A stretch of DNA of 64,000 nucleotides from Lewinellaceae bacterium (GTDB lineage Bacteria; Bacteroidota; Bacteroidia; Chitinophagales; Saprospiraceae). How positions within the stretch are numbered: the stretch's first letter is position 1; each line of letters begins with the position of its first letter. A program made the translations under genes and the position numbers. Shown one piece after another: positions 52,001 to 60,749 of the stretch. The stretch lies in the NCBI GenBank assembly GCA_020636355.1, contig JACJYB010000002.1, positions 186,001 through 250,000 on the forward strand, given 5' to 3'. The notes under the pieces were generated by a model that saw only the letters and a list, made by a program, of their open reading frames with translations, had not been told where the DNA came from and searched no databases.

Positions 52001-53844
52001 TTAAACGATAAATCAATGTTCGCATCAGCAATAGAAAAATCTCCATCAAAGCGATTGCGCTGTAATCGTCCTTTCATGATGGCATTCCGGTACTGATAAC
52101 CCCGGAAAACCAAACTGGAAACATTTGCATCGATTAATGCATCCAGGTTTTCTTTTCGCAACCCCTTTCCATCCTTTACTTCGGCTGACAGACTTACTTT
52201 ACCAAGGTCAGCTTGTCCAACCCATCTACCCAGATCAAAATCGATCAGCTGAAGTTGACCGGAATACTCGGCGGCATCCCTCCCCTGGGTAGCATTGAGC
52301 CGCATATCCATTTCAGCCCTGCCCAATGCAGAGGATAAAGCTCCGTAGGCTACAAAATCCTGATAATAGCCGTCGAATCGGCCGGTAAAATTTAAGGTCG
52401 CTAACTTATCAAATTCGGATGGCAGCTGCATGCCCCGGAATAACTTGCGGATGGTAGCCATCTGGGTCTGTAATCGTTCCAGCTTGACGTTAAGCAGGGT
52501 CCTTTCGCTCTCCTGGATATTGCGGGAAGAAACATCACCACTTAAGGCAAACAGGTTCTGGATCTGCAGATCCAGATTATCGGCATTCAAATGCGATACC
52601 GGCCCCTGTACCCGTCCGGAAATATCCACAGTTTCCTGTTTGTTGTCATTAAAAAATGAAACATTGGAAAGTGCCGGAGCGAAATAAATAAGATCTTCAA
52701 GTCCCAGCGATGACCTCGCTATTTGAAAATCCATGCGAACCTTGTCTACAAAACTTAACCAATCGGGATACTCCTGGTAATAAAATCGCAGGGTGTCCTT
52801 AATGGTACTTTTACCGGTTTCCAACTTAAATCCCGGTAAGTCGACCCTCTTTGAAGTAACAGAAACTTGGGGACAGGACAATTCGCGGATCATAAAACCA
52901 CCATCGCTCCTGGCTGCTAACTGGTTTAATTTTCCTGTGAAGTCAAGATCGGTTATGGACAAATCATCAGCATCTAGTGCTATGTCTGTAATATCCATGT
53001 AGTGGTAATCGATGCCACCACCACCAACCCGTGCATACCTGCGGTCCTCCATTTTAAAGTGACCATCCGAAAAAATCACTTGATCAATTTGGATGTGAGC
53101 AGCTTTCTTAACCAATGAATCCGTAAATCCAGATGCGATTCCTTCTGTCGCTATGATATCCGGCCCTGTGCCATACTTTTCAATAAAGACGTAAGGTCGG
53201 GTGGCTTTGAGCGATTTGAATTCAAACTCATTCTCTGCCAGATCGATGCTCTTAGCATCCAGTGCCAAATCAGGAAATGCGAATGTTTGGGTACTGAAGT
53301 TAAAATGATTTACCATCTTGATTTCACATTCCGAACAATCAATTCCGTGGACCGAAAGCCTGAACGAGGATGATTCCCCAGCCGTGGTATCCTGGTGTTG
53401 TAGTTGTGCGGAGTTCCATTTCTCCATCAATTTGGAGAAACTGTTACTCGTCGAGTCGATGATAATGGTAGCTTTCATTTTTTGCAGCTGAACATCTTCA
53501 ATCTGCAAATTTTGCCGTAGCAGGGAGAATAGTCCTGCGGCTAGATCCACTCTGAATTGATCAACCGTAAGTAAAGTGTCCTGACCGGAATATGGCGAGG
53601 CTACGTATAAGCCGTTTAAATAGATATGCTGAAAGATATCAAGGTCTACCTTATCAAGTCTGACATCAACTCCCAGCCGGTCCGTTGCGTATTTGGTCAC
53701 CTTATTCTTCGCCCAATTCTGTACAACCGGAATCTGGATGGCTACCGTAAGAAAGACCGGCACGAGCACCAGAATCAAAAGAATCCCACTGAGTACACGT
53801 ACCCATTTACGATTCTTCCGATATGGCTCCGGTGAAGCATTCAT
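49018..53844 (-). CDS. TamB/DUF490-family translocation and assembly protein
   Basis: A 1608-residue protein with one N-terminal membrane anchor (about 17-38, VLSGILLILVLVPVFLTVAI). A very long extracytoplasmic series of beta repeats follows, with AsmA-like N-terminal features (LGVDVRLDKVDLDIFQHIYLN). The C-terminal 350 residues match the TamB/DUF490 domain: RGKGTANLQIEMARSGQFEMRG, YEISQGNYLFTYGVINKPF and GGTIRWTGDPYAAEINLDAEY. It likely forms a hydrophobic groove between the membranes that moves lipids or assists outer-membrane protein assembly. No tamA-like gene is in the window. Confidence 0.92.
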   Translation of the reverse strand: MNASPEPYRKNRKWVRVLSGILLILVLVPVFLTVAIQIPVVQNWAKNKVTKYATDRLGVDVRLDKVDLDIFQHIYLNGLYVASPYSGQDTLLTVDQFRVDLAAGLFSLLRQNLQIEDVQLQKMKATIIIDSTSNSFSKLMEKWNSAQLQHQDTTAGESSSFRLSVHGIDCSECEIKMVNHFNFSTQTFAFPDLALDAKSIDLAENEFEFKSLKATRPYVFIEKYGTGPDIIATEGIASGFTDSLVKKAAHIQIDQVIFSDGHFKMEDRRYARVGGGGIDYHYMDITDIALDADDLSITDLDFTGKLNQLAARSDGGFMIRELSCPQVSVTSKRVDLPGFKLETGKSTIKDTLRFYYQEYPDWLSFVDKVRMDFQIARSSLGLEDLIYFAPALSNVSFFNDNKQETVDISGRVQGPVSHLNADNLDLQIQNLFALSGDVSSRNIQESERTLLNVKLERLQTQMATIRKLFRGMQLPSEFDKLATLNFTGRFDGYYQDFVAYGALSSALGRAEMDMRLNATQGRDAAEYSGQLQLIDFDLGRWVGQADLGKVSLSAEVKDGKGLRKENLDALIDANVSSLVFRGYQYRNAIMKGRLQRNRFDGDFSIADANIDLSFNGLVDFSDTIPDLVFNARIERLSTLPLHLTKQDMDISGGLRFNIRGIDPNRFVGEVVAENLLIEKSFTENYALRQLRIQARNQDNLRFLTIDSDLGSGSMQGDFQLTKTVPFLKKSFNEYYPDYGAKFGWDSVQVTEIPTFFTMDFQLVDAKSWFNLFDLPIHNVHNASINAHFDNRNGTFASRVQLPSLDWNKSTFQNIAFTWNGTPDSTEFKLQLDSSHLSPTVPLDYLYVNGRIENNRTHFQVQTADLVRVLDGINIEGEFEPSAKGYDIWLNPKGLTLFGTPWELSKDNHIFFGNREIALDNFILSSKRQSIELRNEGPQGLIADIKSFPVGWIDSIWVYDKLNFGGKADLYFSMKNIFEWKDLNVKGEMDSLQINGDPYGQVFLSISQATTTDAYAAFLKIEDTDKRLSLSGFLHPKSPSNPEITLDLKGTITKYPLKIGEYFLAGSIAETSGTMDGDITITGPVSKMNLLGTAKIRQGETKIVYLGTKYYMYDQTVNIRENIFDFTGMQMSDVLGNRATATGGIEHDHLRNFRLNARILSSKIMALNTTKQDNSLYYGKAIGRLDCTFRGPFNAVDIYVNATTGAGTTLSIPISYATTTSSDDFITFVSFDSTQSSVPNRTVSREGLDFRMDLAVTEEAEINIIFDEAKGDVIRGKGTANLQIEMARSGQFEMRGLYEISQGNYLFTYGVINKPFIVYRGGTIRWTGDPYAAEINLDAEYRGLQANMANFLAEYANQISSTNSYNINTPVQLILHLTGDLLHPNISFDLGFPELTGELKSYADAKLNVLKSDPNALNNQVLSLFLFGNFLPSNNITLSNQFFSNSGANTLSQWVSNQLSIFLTDLISEAVSDYGFISGVDFDVNWNLYSQLNTSAERAITQGGSEVQLHFRNRLFNDRLALNFGANFVNDSPINGTYIAGDFSLEYYITKDRRLALRLYQRPEETIEGRRNKFGMGLTYRKEFDNIFDFKKHLSEDIGKAVGSDKSSF

Positions 53845-53945
53845 GAAGTTCCAGACTCAAACTCCAAACACTGAAAATCCTGGGTTGATTATGCAGGGAG
53901 GAGTAATTAACAAATGTTTACCACAAAAGTACACTAAAAACGAGG

Positions 53946-54788
53946 TTAGCCTCTTTTAAGTTGCTCAAACACAGCGATTACCTGCTTAGCTGCCGCCACA
54001 TCATGAACGCGTAAAACGTTGGCTCCCTTTTCCAAAGCCGCGAAGTGAAGTGCTGAAGTTCCCGGCAAAACCTGATCCGGAGTGGTGTGCAAAGGACAGT
54101 AAATCATTGATTTCCTGGACAAGCCTACAAGTATGGGTTTGTTGGTGAGGTGGAATGCATTCAAATCCCGGAGCAACGTATAGTTGTGTTCGATCGTCTT
54201 GCCAAATCCAAATCCGGGATCAACAAGTACATCATAGATGCCCAGTCCGTGTAGCACATTGATTCTCGAAGTAAAAAACTGGAGTATTTCAAAGGTAATA
54301 TCCTGGTAATGAGGAGAATTCTGCATAGTCTGTGGTTCTCCGGCCATGTGCATCAATATATAGGGTACCTTGTATTCTGCCAGGAGTTCCCACAATCCTG
54401 GATCTATCTGCCCTCCACTGATGTCATTGCAGATGTGCGCGCCATGGTCCAGGGCTGCGTGCATCACATCCCGGCGGTAAGTATCAATGGAAATAAAGCA
54501 ATCCAGGTCTAATTCACGGATCCACCTCATGGACTGTATAATCCGCTCCCGTTCCTTTTCGACAGATAATTCAACCGCTCCCGGACGAGATGACATCGCC
54601 CCCAGATCGATGATATCTGCACCTTCTTCAACCATTTGCACAACCCTGTTCTTACATGCCGCCTCATTGGAATAGAGCCCGCCATCGTAAAAAGAATCCT
54701 CGGTTATGTTCAGTATTCCCATGATCCGCGGGATAGAAAAATCAAGGACTTTTCCCGCGACATTCCAGGTCTTACGATATGGAATCAT
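53946..54788 (-). CDS. folP: Dihydropteroate synthase
   Basis: A 280-residue TIM-barrel enzyme that joins p-aminobenzoate to hydroxymethyl-dihydropterin diphosphate in folate synthesis. RIMGILNITEDSFYDGG is the conserved loop 1 signature, although TP is replaced by TE. GADIIDLGAMSSRPG is the second signature. ICNDISGGQIDPG, PYILMHMAGEPQTMQ, LVDPGFGFGKTIEHN and PILVGLSRKSMI follow in order. It is of normal length and divergent from the M23 peptidase gene across 155 bp. Confidence 0.95.
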   Translation of the reverse strand: MIPYRKTWNVAGKVLDFSIPRIMGILNITEDSFYDGGLYSNEAACKNRVVQMVEEGADIIDLGAMSSRPGAVELSVEKERERIIQSMRWIRELDLDCFISIDTYRRDVMHAALDHGAHICNDISGGQIDPGLWELLAEYKVPYILMHMAGEPQTMQNSPHYQDITFEILQFFTSRINVLHGLGIYDVLVDPGFGFGKTIEHNYTLLRDLNAFHLTNKPILVGLSRKSMIYCPLHTTPDQVLPGTSALHFAALEKGANVLRVHDVAAAKQVIAVFEQLKRG

Positions 54789-54832
54789 GCGACCTATGTA
54801 TTAACAATATCAATAAATTATAAATAGATATA

Positions 54833-54864
54833 TTTGATTTGCTTAAGATAGCTCCCTATTTTTG
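54833..54864 (+). promoter_or_regulatory. Bacteroidota promoter for the M23 peptidase gene
   Basis: TTTG (54833-54836), a 20-bp gap and TATTTTTG (54857-54864) match the phylum consensus, 79 bp before the ATG at 54944. An overlapping TATATTTG (54829-54836) may be a second -7. Confidence 0.55.
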
Positions 54865-54943
54865 GCGATCTTTTAACTGTTAAAGGTAAATTGATTATCA
54901 GAGTTGGCATGATTTTTTTGCCACCGATCAAAACCGGAAGCAT

Positions 54944-56311
54944 ATGCAGAAAAGTTTTTGGGTTATCCTTTCCGTACTCGTCTTTATACTGGCTGTAGTA
55001 CTACTTCTTCCAAATTTTTTTAGCAGCTACCTGAATAATGATCACCCTGAACCGGAAGCGGTGGAAATGACCGAGGTACATCCCAAGATCCTCAGTTACG
55101 GTTTCGATCTGGATTCTTTTACAGTAGATAGTGGTGTCATCAAACGCAATCAGTTCCTCTCGGATATCCTAACTGATGCCGGCATCAGCTCTCAAAAAGT
55201 CTTTGAACTTGCCCAGGCAGCTGAGAAAGTGCAATTCGGCCCCGACAAGAGTAAGATAGCAAGCACCAGGAACATGCGTGAAGGGAATAATTATGCCCTC
55301 GTCTACCAGGACACCTCAAGTGCTCCACGCTTTTTCGTTTACGAACCCGACTCCCGCAAGTACGTCATCTACGATCTCGGATTTGAAAATGACATCAAAG
55401 TGGTCGAGCGTCCCAGGGAACTTCAATTGGTCTATGATGAAGGTTCCATTGAGAGTTCGTTGTGGGTAGCCATGGCTTCCAGCGGAGTCGCTTATAGTTT
55501 GATTACCAAAATGGAAGAAGCATTAGGATGGGTTATCAGTTTCGATTATGTGCAGCATGGTGATGTCTACAAACTGGTGTATGAGAAAGAATACATCGAT
55601 GGTCAACCCTCCGGAGTAGGTAAATTGCTCGGAGCTTATTTCGCCACGGGCGGACAGGAATACTATGCGTATTATTATGAAAATGAAAAATACCACGGTT
55701 ATTTTGACGGCCAGGGCAGACCAATGGTTCGTCAATTCCTCATGTCCCCAATCAGCGCCAAATACAGAATTTCCAGTCGCTACAACCCGAGCCGCTTCCA
55801 TCCGGTCCTCAAAATCCGGAGAGCCCATCTCGGAACTGATTTTGCGGCTAATTACGGTACACCAATCCAGGCAACTGCTGACGGAACCGTAATTATGGCT
55901 TCCTATACGAAAGGCAATGGCAATTTTGTAAAAATCAGACATGATAAAACCTTTGAAACGCAATATTTGCACATGAAAGGTTTTGCATCCGGCATCCGGC
56001 CGGGTGTACGGGTACGGCAAGGACAGACCATCGGGTATGTTGGTTCCACCGGACTCGCCACCGGACCACACGTTTGCTATCGCTTCTGGAAAAATGGCAA
56101 ACAAATCGATCCGCTGAAATTAAATTTCCCTCCTCCGGAACCCATGGCCAAAGAGGACTTGCCCGCATTCAATGTGGTCAAGGATCAAATCCGGACGATG
56201 ATCGATACCAAAATTGTCGCTCCGGTTAACCAATCCCAACCTGTCATGGCGACAAAACTGGATTCGTCCGCGGACTCAACCGCAAAAACAGAGGCACTAA
56301 ATCTGGATTGA
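54944..56311 (+). CDS. M23 family (LytM-like) peptidase
   Basis: A 455-residue protein with an N-terminal membrane anchor or signal (VILSVLVFILAVVLLLPNFF) and a DUF/OapA-type N-domain with IKRNQFLSDILTDAGIS. The LytM zinc peptidase domain lies at about 280-390: RRAHLGTDFAANYGTPIQAT gives the HxxxD motif. The second motif reads TGPHVCYRFW, so the usual HxH has Cys378 in place of the second His. The C-terminal linker is Pro/Thr-rich. It should cut peptide crosslinks in peptidoglycan in the periplasm, if Cys can serve as a zinc ligand. It is convergent with the histidine kinase gene (4-bp gap). Confidence 0.92.
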   Translation: MQKSFWVILSVLVFILAVVLLLPNFFSSYLNNDHPEPEAVEMTEVHPKILSYGFDLDSFTVDSGVIKRNQFLSDILTDAGISSQKVFELAQAAEKVQFGPDKSKIASTRNMREGNNYALVYQDTSSAPRFFVYEPDSRKYVIYDLGFENDIKVVERPRELQLVYDEGSIESSLWVAMASSGVAYSLITKMEEALGWVISFDYVQHGDVYKLVYEKEYIDGQPSGVGKLLGAYFATGGQEYYAYYYENEKYHGYFDGQGRPMVRQFLMSPISAKYRISSRYNPSRFHPVLKIRRAHLGTDFAANYGTPIQATADGTVIMASYTKGNGNFVKIRHDKTFETQYLHMKGFASGIRPGVRVRQGQTIGYVGSTGLATGPHVCYRFWKNGKQIDPLKLNFPPPEPMAKEDLPAFNVVKDQIRTMIDTKIVAPVNQSQPVMATKLDSSADSTAKTEALNLD

Positions 56312-56315
56312 TTAT

Positions 56316-57359
56316 TCAGGCTTTCTCCAGGGTAAATCCGAATGTTGATCCCAATTGCGGCGTGCTGCGCACATTAATTGTCTGTTTGTGGGCTTCAACA
56401 ATATGCTTAACGATCGAAAGACCCAAGCCTGTGCCTCCTTCCGCTCGCGACCGGCTTTTCTCAACCCGGTAAAAACGGTCAAATAGATGCGGGAGATGTT
56501 TTTCGGAAATACCGATTCCGTTATCTGCAATTTCGATCAGTACATAGGCATGCATGTCGTAGAAGGACACCCGTACGTAACCGCCAGGATTTCCATATTT
56601 GATCGCATTGGAAATCAAATTGATGAAAACTTGCCGGATGGCTTCACGGTCTGCTTTGACCTTAAAGGATTTATCGGCCCCCTCCTTAAATCCAATGAGA
56701 ATCTTCTTCTTGGCCGCCTGCATTTCCAGATGTTCGAGGACTTCCTGAACCAACATCCTTATATCAAATGCCGTAATATCCAAAATCATAGCTCCGGATT
56801 CCAGTTTGGAGATAGTATCCAGATCCTGAACAATGTTTTGAAGTCGTTCTACATTTGCAGCGGCTCGCTCCAGGTACTTTAAGTTGATCGTAGCGTCATT
56901 CAGCCCTCCCTCGAGCAGGGTATGCAAATATCCCTGAATGTTAAAAATTGGCGTTTTTAACTCATGAGATATATTACCAACAAAGTCCCTGCGGTACGTT
57001 TCCAGTGCTTTCAATGTATCTATCTGACGCTGTTGATCAGCAGCCCATTCTGCGACTTCGCGCTCGACATTTTGGATGATGTTCTCATCCGAATCAATTT
57101 TCTTTCCGGTAGAGACTTTCGATTTATGGATAACCTTATAAATGACCTTGATCTTCCTATAGATGAATTTATCGAGGAAGAACATCATGGTATAAAAAAT
57201 GAGTACGTATGCAATCCCCAGTAATATTACGATGCTCAGCCAACGTGCGCCTCCCAGCGCGGGGATGTTGATGTGGATCAGATAAAGAAGCAGAACGAGC
57301 AGCAAGATGACCACTGAAGTCAGTGAAGCCACTGCCCTGATGGTCAGATTTTTAAACAT
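56316..57359 (-). CDS. Sensor histidine kinase
   Basis: A 347-residue membrane kinase. Two hydrophobic segments near the N-terminus (about 10-30 and 40-60) are separated by a very short loop, so it has almost no periplasmic sensor domain. The phosphoacceptor H box is FVGNISHELKTPIFNIQGYL. The ATPase domain has NLISNAIKYGNPGG (N box), IADNGIGIS (G1), HLFDRFYRVEKSRS (F box) and GGTGLGLSIVKHIV (G2). It partners with the response regulator gene; the ATG uses the last base of that gene's stop codon (TAATG). Confidence 0.95.
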   Translation of the reverse strand: MFKNLTIRAVASLTSVVILLLVLLLYLIHINIPALGGARWLSIVILLGIAYVLIFYTMMFFLDKFIYRKIKVIYKVIHKSKVSTGKKIDSDENIIQNVEREVAEWAADQQRQIDTLKALETYRRDFVGNISHELKTPIFNIQGYLHTLLEGGLNDATINLKYLERAAANVERLQNIVQDLDTISKLESGAMILDITAFDIRMLVQEVLEHLEMQAAKKKILIGFKEGADKSFKVKADREAIRQVFINLISNAIKYGNPGGYVRVSFYDMHAYVLIEIADNGIGISEKHLPHLFDRFYRVEKSRSRAEGGTGLGLSIVKHIVEAHKQTINVRSTPQLGSTFGFTLEKA

Positions 57360-58048
57360 TAATAATCAAATTTATAGCCCACTCCTTTGATCGTTTTAAT
57401 GTAATCATCACCAATTTTTTCACGTAATTTTCGAATATGTACATCCACCGTTCGATTGGTGACAATAACATCTGAGCCCCACACCTTCTGAAGGATTTCA
57501 TCACGATTAAACACTTTGCCGGGTTTTGAGACCAAAAGGTACAACAATTCAAATTCCTTTTTGGCCAGGTGAATCAACTGCTCTCCTTCAAAAACCTCCA
57601 GCTTTTCTTTGTCAATTTGCAAATTTCCAAAGGTAAGAATCAGTCCTGTATCATCATCTTCAGAGCGCTTCTTCCTGCGCAAAAGCGCCTGGATACGACT
57701 GAGGAAAACACCGGGTTTTATTGGCTTGGTAATGAAATCGTCGCCTCCGGAATCCAGCGCGGCGATTTGTGTGAAGTCTTCACTTCTGGCCGTCAAAAAT
57801 GCGATCAGTGAATCGCGATTGGTCTCCTGATTTCTGATTTCCCGGCATAGTTCTACGCCATCCATTTCAGGCATCATGATATCCAGAATGATTAAATCAT
57901 AGGCCGTTTTTGAGGATTTCTGCAGAGCCGTTTTGCCATTTTCGGCGGTGTCTACCTGATATCCTGCTTTGGTCAGATTATAGTTGAGGAATTCGAGAAT
58001 ATCCTCCTCATCATCAACCAATAAGATCCTTGTATTGTCTGTTTCCAT
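57359..58048 (-). CDS. OmpR/PhoB-family response regulator
   Basis: A 229-residue regulator. The receiver domain has ILLVDDEEDILEFL (acidic pocket), LIILDIMMPEMDGVELCR with the phosphoacceptor Asp, and DDFITKPIKPGVFL with the conserved Lys. The C-terminal winged helix has FGNLQIDKEKLEVFEGEQ, LTKKEF-like LAKKEFELLYLLVSKPG and VDVHIRKLREKIG (DNA recognition). It is upstream of and overlapping its kinase. The pair resembles the PhoRP-type systems of Bacteroidota; its regulon cannot be inferred from this window. Confidence 0.95.
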   Translation of the reverse strand: METDNTRILLVDDEEDILEFLNYNLTKAGYQVDTAENGKTALQKSSKTAYDLIILDIMMPEMDGVELCREIRNQETNRDSLIAFLTARSEDFTQIAALDSGGDDFITKPIKPGVFLSRIQALLRRKKRSEDDDTGLILTFGNLQIDKEKLEVFEGEQLIHLAKKEFELLYLLVSKPGKVFNRDEILQKVWGSDVIVTNRTVDVHIRKLREKIGDDYIKTIKGVGYKFDY

Positions 58049-58130
58049 GACAGTTACTGCTAATCAAAGCGTGAAAATAGGCACTTCCCAACCGGATTAG
58101 ATTATCAATATATTAAGAAATGGTTATATT

Positions 58131-58469
58131 TTATTTCGCTTTTGACAGACTGTCTATCCGTTGATTCAATTCTTCACTTACCCGCTCATAGATCTTTTTC
58201 ATGCGGGGCAGGTCTTTTTCCAGGTAATTGATGGCCTGAGTAATCTGCATGCTATCCAAATGATAATTCTCGTTCATGGTTTGCAAAAACACCTCCCGCA
58301 GGCTGTCGATGTTCCGGTTTGACTCTCTGTTAACCGCAACATCTGCAATGCTCAGATCAATAATCAAATTGACGTAGGTAGAATCCGATAGTTGTTCATA
58401 AGGTGGTTTCACCTCCTGATCGCATTGCGGCAGTAGCATGACGAGAAGCAACCAAAAGATATGTCTCAC
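58131..58469 (-). CDS. DUF4296 lipoprotein
   Basis: A 112-residue lipoprotein with a GTG start at 58469. The signal peptide MRHIFWLLLVMLLPQC ends in a lipobox-like LLPQC. The body (YVNLIIDLSIADVAVNRES... QALNYLEKDLPRMKKIYERV-type helices) matches DUF4296, a family largely limited to Bacteroidota with no known function. The GTG overlaps the sixA stop codon in GTGA, so translation is probably coupled. It is envelope-located. Confidence 0.85.
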   Translation of the reverse strand: MRHIFWLLLVMLLPQCDQEVKPPYEQLSDSTYVNLIIDLSIADVAVNRESNRNIDSLREVFLQTMNENYHLDSMQITQAINYLEKDLPRMKKIYERVSEELNQRIDSLSKAK

Positions 58470-58957
58470 CGCAGAATTTTTTTAGGCGTCCAGAAATGAA
58501 TCACTTTCGTATTCATGGTATCCACTTCCGCCCAGGATGTCGCTGAACTGGACAGGTGCACGATCCCGGTGGTAGGTACATTCTCTATCAACTTCACGGC
58601 AAACTCGTTCGCAAACATGGTGAACCCGGGATTATGCCCGATAATCCCAACCGAATTCCAGTCTTCATCTAAACCGTAAAGGACGTGATAAATGGAATCC
58701 GTATCGGCCAGATATAATTTCTTATCGGTGATAAATTTCGGTGGAGCAAGGATATCGGCAAAAAAACTGGCCGTCATCAATGCCCTCTTGGCCGGGCTCA
58801 CCACCAATGCATCCAGCTTAACGCCTTCCTTGTTCATAAATTTTGCCATGACTTTGGCATCTCGTAATCCTCGTTGATTAAGGGGGCGGTCAATATCTGG
58901 AATGGATGCAAATTCCCAACTTGACTTAGCATGACGAATCAGAAAAATTTCGCGCAT
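58466..58957 (-). CDS. SixA-type histidine phosphatase
   Basis: A 163-residue histidine phosphatase starting at ATG 58957; an upstream start at 59005 adds an unlikely leader. The RHG motif is IFLIRHAKSSWEF, with the phospho-His. DIDRPLNQRGLRDAKVM and VVSPAKRALMTASFF provide the other phosphate-binding residues, and GIIGHNPGFTMFANEF holds the second catalytic His. SixA removes phosphate from phosphohistidine in phosphorelay or PTS proteins; the partner here is unknown, although a kinase/regulator pair lies just downstream. Confidence 0.9.
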   Translation of the reverse strand: MREIFLIRHAKSSWEFASIPDIDRPLNQRGLRDAKVMAKFMNKEGVKLDALVVSPAKRALMTASFFADILAPPKFITDKKLYLADTDSIYHVLYGLDEDWNSVGIIGHNPGFTMFANEFAVKLIENVPTTGIVHLSSSATSWAEVDTMNTKVIHFWTPKKILR

Positions 58958-59050
58958 ACGAGAGCATTGTTTTACAAATATCGAATTAAATGCTGCAATG
59001 GCCAAAACGAAGAAACACGTAGGGCTTTATCCAATTGTCCTTTGATAACG

Positions 59051-59058
59051 TATATTTG
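59051..59058 (+). promoter_or_regulatory. Bacteroidota -7 element upstream of the SWIM gene
   Basis: TATATTTG matches TANNTTTG 15 bp before the ATG at 59074. No -33 TTTG occurs at the usual distance. Confidence 0.4.
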
Positions 59059-59073
59059 TAGGTTGACGAAGTT

Positions 59074-60747
59074 ATGGAATTGAAAAACAGTCCAATAGAA
59101 GCATTTGAAGCGAAGGTTCCCGAATCTGTTCTGTTACAGGCGGAACAGTCCTGGGATGCATTGGATGATCAACCTGTTATTCAATCTATGGGGAAAGGTC
59201 TCTATCGAACTGTAATTGAAGACGGATCAAAGGAGCTCGAAGTTGAACTGGTTATTCGAAATGCCACCATCCGTAAATACACCTGTGATTGCCCGGCCTT
59301 TAAAACCAACAAACTGTGTCCGCATGTGATCCTTGCGCTTTTCGCATACCGGCAGTTTGCTGAATTGCAGAAAACGAGGAGAAAAGCAAAAGCGGAGCAA
59401 AGGAAACAAACTAAACCCGCAGCAGGGCCTAGCTTTCAGCAAATTATCGATGCCATGAGTATCGATGAGTTGCGGATTTTCCTCAGGCAGCAGGCACAAA
59501 AAAACAGACAACTACAGCACGAACTGAAACTAACATTCGCCCACAAGATTGCCTCTGAGGATGAGTTTACAAAGTATGACCAGCTGTTGTATCAGCTTTT
59601 TAAACCCACGACAACAATTCCCCAAATCACCAAAAGGAAATGCGATGAGTTATGCAATGTCCTGACCCAATTGGTGGATCAGTCCAGGGACTTTACCGCG
59701 CTTGAAAAATGGCGGGAAGCCGGGGCATTGTTGCTGGCCATTTACCGCAAAATCCGCTACCTTATCCATAAGTCGGTAGAAGAAGCCCACGGTGGAATTA
59801 CCACGCTTCAGAAACACTGGTACTTTGCTACCGAGGCCTTGTTGGAAAAGGGCATTCCCCCACTTTTGCGGGAAGAGATCATCGAACACATCATTGAGGT
59901 GATCAGCAGTGTCCACTATCAGGTCATCGACCCGGCCCGTAATGGATACCGGCTTCTCTATACCCAGCAAGTAAGCCTGGAAAAAATCACCGATTTGGTG
60001 TTAATGCATAGCACACAGTTGCAATTCAGAACACATCTGCATGCATTATGGCTCTTGTACATTTTGCAGGGACACCCTTTGAAAGCCTATTTCCAGGAGC
60101 ATCCGGCACACCGGGTGCATCTAAAATCTTTCGTCCAATACCTGCAGGATCATGAATTATACCTGGTCCTCCAGCAGGTGGCTTTAATCTTATATGAAGA
60201 TTCGCAGACCGATGCGCAGTTTCGTGAACAACTGACCTGGACGATGATGATGATCAAGCTGGATGGCGCATTCTACCAACAGCTGTGGCCACATTTCTGG
60301 CAAACCGTAAAACGTCAGCGCATGCTTCCCGGATTATTCTGGCTGCTTGAACATGACCCCAATGCTTCCGAACAGGTTGAAAGCTGGCTTAATTCGCCGG
60401 TCGAGGCAGATGAGAATAACTTGCGCATCCGGACCATTTTATTGATCTGGTCAGGCGACAAGGAAAAATTGTCCAGCTGGCTGTCCGGCTTAGAAGACTT
60501 GCGCATTATCCGTCAGGTGCTTTCCTTCTGGCATCAGCAATGGAGCCCGGAAGCGATTGAAGCTTTGCTTACCCCGGTTCTGATTCATCATCTGGAACAA
60601 TATGCGGGCACACAACCGATTAAACACCTACATGATTTATATAATTCGATGATCCATCTGGGCATGAGACGGCAAGCCGAAGCCAGTGAAGATGCCGTAA
60701 AAGCTCATTTTGCGCACCGATCAAGCATTCAAAATCCCACCGGCTAA
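59074..60747 (+). CDS. SWIM zinc-finger protein
   Basis: A 557-residue protein. The SWIM motif is YTCDCPAFKTNKLCPHVILAL near residues 69-89 (CxC...CxH), which binds zinc and often mediates DNA or protein contacts. A lysine/arginine-rich segment (about 97-115) follows. The remainder is a long all-helical region with repeated Leu-, Gln- and His-rich helices and no recognised domain. No helicase domain is present, unlike SWI2/SNF2-associated SWIM proteins. It is followed at 2 bp by rlmH, implying co-expression. The function is unknown. Confidence 0.85.
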   Translation: MELKNSPIEAFEAKVPESVLLQAEQSWDALDDQPVIQSMGKGLYRTVIEDGSKELEVELVIRNATIRKYTCDCPAFKTNKLCPHVILALFAYRQFAELQKTRRKAKAEQRKQTKPAAGPSFQQIIDAMSIDELRIFLRQQAQKNRQLQHELKLTFAHKIASEDEFTKYDQLLYQLFKPTTTIPQITKRKCDELCNVLTQLVDQSRDFTALEKWREAGALLLAIYRKIRYLIHKSVEEAHGGITTLQKHWYFATEALLEKGIPPLLREEIIEHIIEVISSVHYQVIDPARNGYRLLYTQQVSLEKITDLVLMHSTQLQFRTHLHALWLLYILQGHPLKAYFQEHPAHRVHLKSFVQYLQDHELYLVLQQVALILYEDSQTDAQFREQLTWTMMMIKLDGAFYQQLWPHFWQTVKRQRMLPGLFWLLEHDPNASEQVESWLNSPVEADENNLRIRTILLIWSGDKEKLSSWLSGLEDLRIIRQVLSFWHQQWSPEAIEALLTPVLIHHLEQYAGTQPIKHLHDLYNSMIHLGMRRQAEASEDAVKAHFAHRSSIQNPTG

Positions 60748-60749
60748 TC

